Shown: positions 58,991-64,000 of the stretch, piece after piece
Numbering within the stretch: the stretch's first letter is position 1
Layout of the letters: every line of letters begins with the position of its first letter
Source: Holacanthus passer
Taxonomy: Eukaryota; Chordata; Actinopteri; Pomacanthidae
Reading direction: 5' to 3'
Assembly (NCBI GenBank): GCA_025331565.1
Contig: JAFREQ010000012.1
Location: forward strand, 12,886,501 to 12,950,500
DNA length: 64,000 nucleotides
Program-made: the position numbers and the translations under genes
The notes under the pieces: model-generated
The model's database searches: none
Told to the model about the DNA's origin: nothing
The model's input: only the letters and a program-made list of their open reading frames with translations

Positions 58991-60389
58991 TTGTTTTTAG
59001 TTTATTCATTCATTGAGATTTTGATAAAGAAAAAAGAAAAGAAAAAATAAACCAAATTGAAGCAGTTTCTTTTCATCCTCCCTTATAGTTCCTAATATCT
59101 CCTTTTAGCCAAATTACCCCTGCAGTTGTTGCCATCAACAGATATAAGGCAACGGTCTTCCCACCACATTATGTCTTTAAAGCCAAGTGACTCATAAAGA
59201 AAAAGACACTGCTCCCACAAGGGTTGGTACCTACATGAAAGTATACACTGTACAAGCTGTCACATTATTCCTCCCCACCAAGTAATTGTTCAATAAATAA
59301 ATGAATATGTGCCATTTTGTAAAGACATTCTGTTTGCAGTTTTGAGCCCTCTCGTGTTTATGGGTCACTAAAACGTGGGGTCCTTGAAGTGAAATAAAGT
59401 GATCATAATTGAGAGCTGCCAAACTATCCGTCTCTAAATCCTAACGAGGGTGTGTGTTTTTTCTTGGTGTGAGATGCTCAAAACCAGGCCAGAACAAGAC
59501 TGCTTTACAACCATGACACCTATTCCAACTTATACTGGGAGGGATTTCAACAAGTCAGTAGAAAAATAAACATTGTCCCCCAACATTGCATAAAGAAGCA
59601 ATCAATAAATAAATTCATTCAAGTCAATAAACCGTTTTTGTTTTTTTTTTTATCTTGAAAGTTTCTCACACAATCATCAAAGTGAGAGGAGAAGGTGCTC
59701 CCCAACAGAGAAAAGACGAAAACAGCGGTGTTGTTGTAAAGTTTGTCAGTGAGTCCACGTTCTTCACTTTTTACTCCCCTCCTCACTGGAAAACAACCAT
59801 TCTTCCTCAGGCCAAAGAAAAAGGAAAAAAAACATAAATGAAAATATGCTTCCTCAAACATCATTAATAATCACTATCATACTCCAGGCAGCTGCTTCAC
59901 AGTAATCACGTTGAGCAGGAAGACACCGATCTATTCGGCTCTAGTGTTTAGTCCTAGTCTTCTGTTCTATTCCCTGATTGGCTGATTGAGCGGCGTACGG
60001 GCTGTAATTCCCCCGCAAACTCGGACCTGCTCCTGTTCTTTGTTTCCCCACTGACGGACTCACCGGATAAAACACACTCCAGTTTGAGCGATCGGCTCTA
60101 TTTACAACGCAAACATTCCTCCGTTTCGTTTGTCTTTATGTGGTGGCGCACATGAGGAAAAAACTAAATTCAGGCCTAAAGTGTGAGCTTTGAGAGCAAT
60201 CCCAAAATAAAGTGGGACTGAGAGGTGTAAAAAAATAAAGAAATCATACTGTACTAGAACAGCTGTGACTGCGAGTGAGAGGTGATTTTTATATACTCAA
60301 GACTATTTACATCTATACGACAGGGCTGGCACTGGTCTGTTGGGGAGCCAGTGCTTTGCCTGCCTATTGCTGGTTACAATTTAGATATT

Positions 60390-60420
<31 letters not shown>

Positions 60421-61791
60421 GCAGTGGTGGTCTAGGTGAGCAATCAGTGAATCCATTTTCCACAACTCCCTCCGCCACGTTTGCAAGACTGACTTGATTC
60501 TTAAGAAAGTGTTTGATTCCTTCCTGTGTGGACCGAGAGGAGACATCGTGTACTGCCATCTGTCTCCCAGTACATTCAAATAGTGGTTATCATCCTCAAT
60601 TTATCGTGACTACGTCTACGGAAAAAAAAAAAAGCAGCTGAGGGTCTGTGTTGTTAAGTGGCTCGGTTTTGGTTGTCGGTGGTGCTGAAAGCTGTCAGAG
60701 TGGGAACTGGGTTAACGTCAACCGTCCGAAGGCAACCTCTGATCTGTTGGATTGCATCAGTGCAAAAGAGATTCGCTTATGCAGCTCTGTCTTTATTTCT
60801 CCGTCACGACACTCGCCCACCGCAGGCGCCACCGTGGCCCCCGCCTGGGATACTATGGTTCAGTGCAAAGTCTATACAGTGCTGTATAGTACAGGTACTC
60901 CATAGTGCTCTGAAGAAACATGCATACAGACAGAGTAGGAAGCACACTATCTTACAGTACAATCCTTATCTGTGCAGAGTTTAGTGTGTGCAGTCAGCAG
61001 GACAGGCCTGTGCCTGGGTTGTGCCTCGCATCCTGGTGCCACAACATCATAGAAGCATTTTACTTTAGAGGGTTCGTCTGCATTTCACTGAAACGCCGAC
61101 TTTTTTCGGAGCCTACTTTAATTACACATGAAATAGTTTGGGTTGCCATCTTTAAAGTATACTGTGTGTGTTTGATGCGACAGGAAAATTCATTTGATGA
61201 CACACTAATATGTTGAGTAACAGCTGTAAACAGAGTAGTTCTCCCACAGGAAAACTGTTATATCCTATCATACACTTATACATAGATTTTTGTCTTGATC
61301 TCTTTTTTCGCTTTATTACAAAATTATTCATATTATAATGTTTTGTTATGATAGATTTTCATTATTATTATAAGACGATGACAGGGTCGAGTTGCTTGTC
61401 TTCATAAAAAGCATGCATGTTTCCGTTCCCCTCCTCAACTTGGTTTCATTTTCCTGATGGAAATGTCTCTGTGTGGTCGGTGCTCCTTTCCCCTCTTCCT
61501 CCGCCTCCTCCTCCTCCTCTTCAGTTTCTCCATCCTCGCTCCTCTCTTCAGTTACCTTTGGGATGTAAGGCTTACAAAGAAATAGGTGTCCTTTGTTGCA
61601 TCAGCTCCTGTCTCATTGTGAGTCCACTTCCGTATCTGTTTCTCACCATTTTGAATTCATCTCGCAACCAAAAAGTTGTGTTTTTGATACCTGAAAAGGA
61701 ACAGATTAATAGATATATATTGTATTATTACGCTCATTCCTCGCTGACTCCGGGTCAGTTTGTAATAACGAGTCTCTCGACAGCCAGGAAC
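58991..61791 (-). other. fam131b: Probable long 3' UTR of fam131b
   Basis: 2.8 kb without coding homology directly after the fam131b stop. Minus-strand AATAAA occurs at 61312-61317, 60792-60797 and 59001-59006. A (GT)n run lies at about 60390-60421. Which signal is used cannot be told from sequence, so the UTR length is uncertain. Confidence 0.4.
60390..60421 (+). repeat. (GT)n microsatellite
   Basis: About 15 GT units with one TTT interruption near the start. Confidence 0.9.
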
Positions 61792-63493
61792 TCAGTTGGT
61801 TGCAATGGAAGCGGCTGGCGCCTCCTCGTCCCTCTCCTCCAGCATCTGAACGAGGCCGGAGGTGACATCGGAGGCCTTCCGCTCTGTGATTGGCTCTGCC
61901 GGCGGTTGCCCGGGACTACTGCCGCCTGAGGCATCCCCTTGTTGCGTGGGTGGAGTCAACGTGGCCGACTCTGGCTCCATGCACAGTGTCACCTCCTCCT
62001 CCTGATCAGGACAGACGGAGCGAGACACACACAGAAGGTTCAATTCAGGTCACATACAGAAGCTGTTTAGCAGTAAGGTCACATTCATACGTTACTAGTC
62101 ACCAATCTAAATATAAGTAAGGGACTATAGTGGTGATTTTTCAGATTTTATCCCATCAACAAATCTTCTATTATTCATATTACTTTCATAGGTTTATAGA
62201 TTGATTTTCCATCTTTCAGGCAACCAGCAGAGTATGAAGAACAAGTAGAAAAGACTTCCCAGGCTTGTTTGAAATGGGTAATCCATCACAGTTGACATTT
62301 AGTTTTCTATGATGAAATTTTAGTGGCCATTTTTGTTGGTTTGTTCAATCATAGTCTCAAACTGTTTCTTGTTGGTGCATGAAGCTTCAAATTCATGGGC
62401 TAAGTCTTTGGGAAATTAAACATCATGAGGAAGATACATGGTTTGTGCATTAAAGAGGTCCTCAGGCAATTTAATACTGCACTTCCATAAAGTTGGAGGA
62501 CTCACAAGAAACAGATAAAAAAAATCTGAGGCCTGAGATATTCCAATTTTCAGTCCCTAGTATGGGTGAAGCTCCAAAAACTCTGAATCCCACAATTTCC
62601 ATAATTCAGCTCATAAGTATCTTTCATTAGACCCATCCCATCCTCCTCGGCTTGTAACACAGGCTTTCTGTTGACATCATCAGGGTTATTTTTACCAAAC
62701 TTTGGAAAGCTCCCTCCAGAGCCACATAACACATTACACAGCTGTTTAGCCGGTGGAAATCGGTGAGGACGTCTAATTAAAAAGGGTTTTCAAACCAGTC
62801 CTTGTTCTTATGTTACTATAATTTAAAGTTGGTGTTCTTACTCTTGTTGCAACTAACTTTTTACATTATGAGTTAATCTAGTATGTGATAACTTAACTAG
62901 TTGTTTAGCCTATTAAGAAAAACGCCCACCACAGTTTCTTAGAACCAGCAGCCCAAAACTCAACTTTAATGATTATCAAAGATTTTGAGTATTGCTCTGT
63001 CAATTGGTTCTTCTACACTGGCATGAATAGAAACAAACCCGTAAATTGATGACAACAACAAATCTTTAAAATTCATGGAAGCATTTGAAAATAATTAATG
63101 TAAATGCTACATGATTTGTACTTAATTGAATAAAGCCACCTGTACAGTCTTTTACAGAGCTTGCTCGGATCAAATATTAAATATTGAAGATGTAATTTAT
63201 GTAATCTAACCCTACATTCACCTCACCTTCACCTCCTCCTCCTCCTCCTGCTGCTCCAGTAGTGGGGAGTGTTCTGTTCCCACCATCTCGTCTCCAGAGG
63301 GAACACAGAGGCTCGGCTCCACCACCGCCGACACGCCCATGTAGCCTCCGGCCTCCGTCTGATAGGCCTCCATCTGTCCCGTGTTCCACAGATCGACCAG
63401 CGGTGGGTGAGCGGGATGGACCAGGCTGTGGATGGTGCTGTTGGGTGTCGCTTGCAAAGAGTGGTTGGCACTGTGCAGCCGGTGCTCCAGCGA
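61792..63493 (-). CDS. fam131b: FAM131B, last two coding exons (partial)
   Basis: Cytosolic protein of unknown biochemical function. Exons seen: 63493-63227 (267 nt) and 62001-61792 (210 nt including stop), joined in phase 0; the 5' part lies beyond the right edge. The C-terminus carries RKASDVTSGLVQMLEE, matching the RKVSDVTSSGVQSFDEE end of human FAM131B as I recall it. The upstream exon contains SPLLEQQEEEEEVK and a short region (DLWNTGQMEAYQTEAGGYMG) that aligns loosely with the human segment around [20 protein letters not shown]. Acceptors: TTTGCAG before 63493 after a CT-rich tract, and GATCAG before 62001. The position next to and convergent with clcn1 equals the human arrangement, which raises confidence. 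Confidence 0.75.
62002..63226 (-). other. fam131b last intron
   Basis: AT-rich, 1225 bases, no recognised exon or repeat. Confidence 0.5.
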
Positions 63494-64000
63494 CTGCAAA
63501 CAGGGTGAGGAGGAAGAGTGAGACAGAGACAGAGCCGAGATCTGTTGCTTGTTTTCCAACTCAGGTCTATTTTCTGTGTCAGAGGTGACACAGTGTTGAA
63601 TAGTTTGACAAAACACACACAGCCTCGTGTCAGCAGCCAAGAAAAAAGGATTAGGAGGCAACACAGTTTACAGTACAACACTGTCTGACTTTGCCAGTGA
63701 TCAATACCACTTTTCTTTGTGTACAGGAGGTTTTTGATGAACATATAAAACTGAGGCTTATAATTTCATTTTGGATCCCACTCGCTCTTTAAAGCAAGAC
63801 CTAGTATTTTTGTTAATGGATGTTAAAAAAGTTTATAGAAGAAAAGAAAAGAAACAAAGCACTAGTTAAAAGTAAAGAGTAAATATTCATTATAAATATT
63901 AATTCACTTTATTCTCTGTACTGTAAATGTTGATTTGAATTCTTGCCTCAAGGCAAATTCACCATTTTAGCATATTCAGCTGACCTGCCGTGCTCTGACT
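63494..64000 (-). other. fam131b intron at the window edge
   Basis: The open frame continues upstream of the acceptor at 63494 but has no homology, and a good pyrimidine tract precedes the acceptor, so I treat it as intron. No further exon is seen before the edge. Confidence 0.5.

Noticed and set aside
63494..63664. Upstream extension of the fam131b exon
   Set aside because: The frame is open, but a clear CT-rich tract and TTTGCAG acceptor end at 63494, and the extra residues show no similarity to FAM131B.

Overview
This window is vertebrate nuclear DNA, almost certainly from a ray-finned (teleost) fish. Genes are split into many short exons with canonical GT-AG introns. The intergenic space is AT-rich and holds (CA)n, (GT)n and (CTT)n microsatellites. 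It also holds several dispersed repeats that I recognise as typical of teleost genomes (an AAGTACT-rich hAT-like element, a CAACCCCAATTCC inverted-repeat element, and others). No prokaryotic, viral or organellar genes are seen. All exon models were built by hand from splice signals, reading-frame continuity and recalled vertebrate homologues.

Layout. (1) 1444-5220, minus: styk1, a single-pass membrane pseudokinase, 9 coding exons, 450 aa. (2) 7782-10296, minus: gstk1, the peroxisomal/mitochondrial kappa-class glutathione transferase, 7 exons, 228 aa, ending in AKL. (3) 12512-17627, minus: a short Rap1GAP-family gene, 19 coding exons, 564 aa, with a GoLoco motif and an intact catalytic asparagine. 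(4) 20541-26184, plus: casp2 (CARD-containing initiator caspase), 12 coding exons plus a 5' non-coding exon. (5) 29395-56585, plus: clcn1, the muscle ClC-1 chloride channel, 23 exons in the main form, 982 aa, with an 11.3 kb first intron. (6) 61792-63493 and beyond the right edge, minus: the last two coding exons of fam131b, converging on clcn1.

The order gstk1 - casp2 - clcn1 - fam131b matches the human 7q34 block, which supports the calls. The Rap1GAP-like gene and styk1 are neighbours I do not expect from the human order. gstk1 points the opposite way to casp2, which also seems to differ from human.

The most striking observation is in clcn1. Between exons 6 and 8 there are two 79-nt exons (45189-45267 and 46247-46325) with the same phases, each encoding an alternative version of the same 26-27 residue transmembrane segment. 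One is ClC-1-like (FGTPLGG), the other ClC-2-like (FAAPVGG). Using both or neither gives a premature stop in exon 8, so exactly one must be chosen. The upstream exon lies where mammalian CLCN1 carries the 'poison' exon 7a that is mis-included in myotonic dystrophy, and has the length I recall for it. This suggests the mammalian poison exon is the decayed partner of an ancient mutually exclusive pair that is still coding here.
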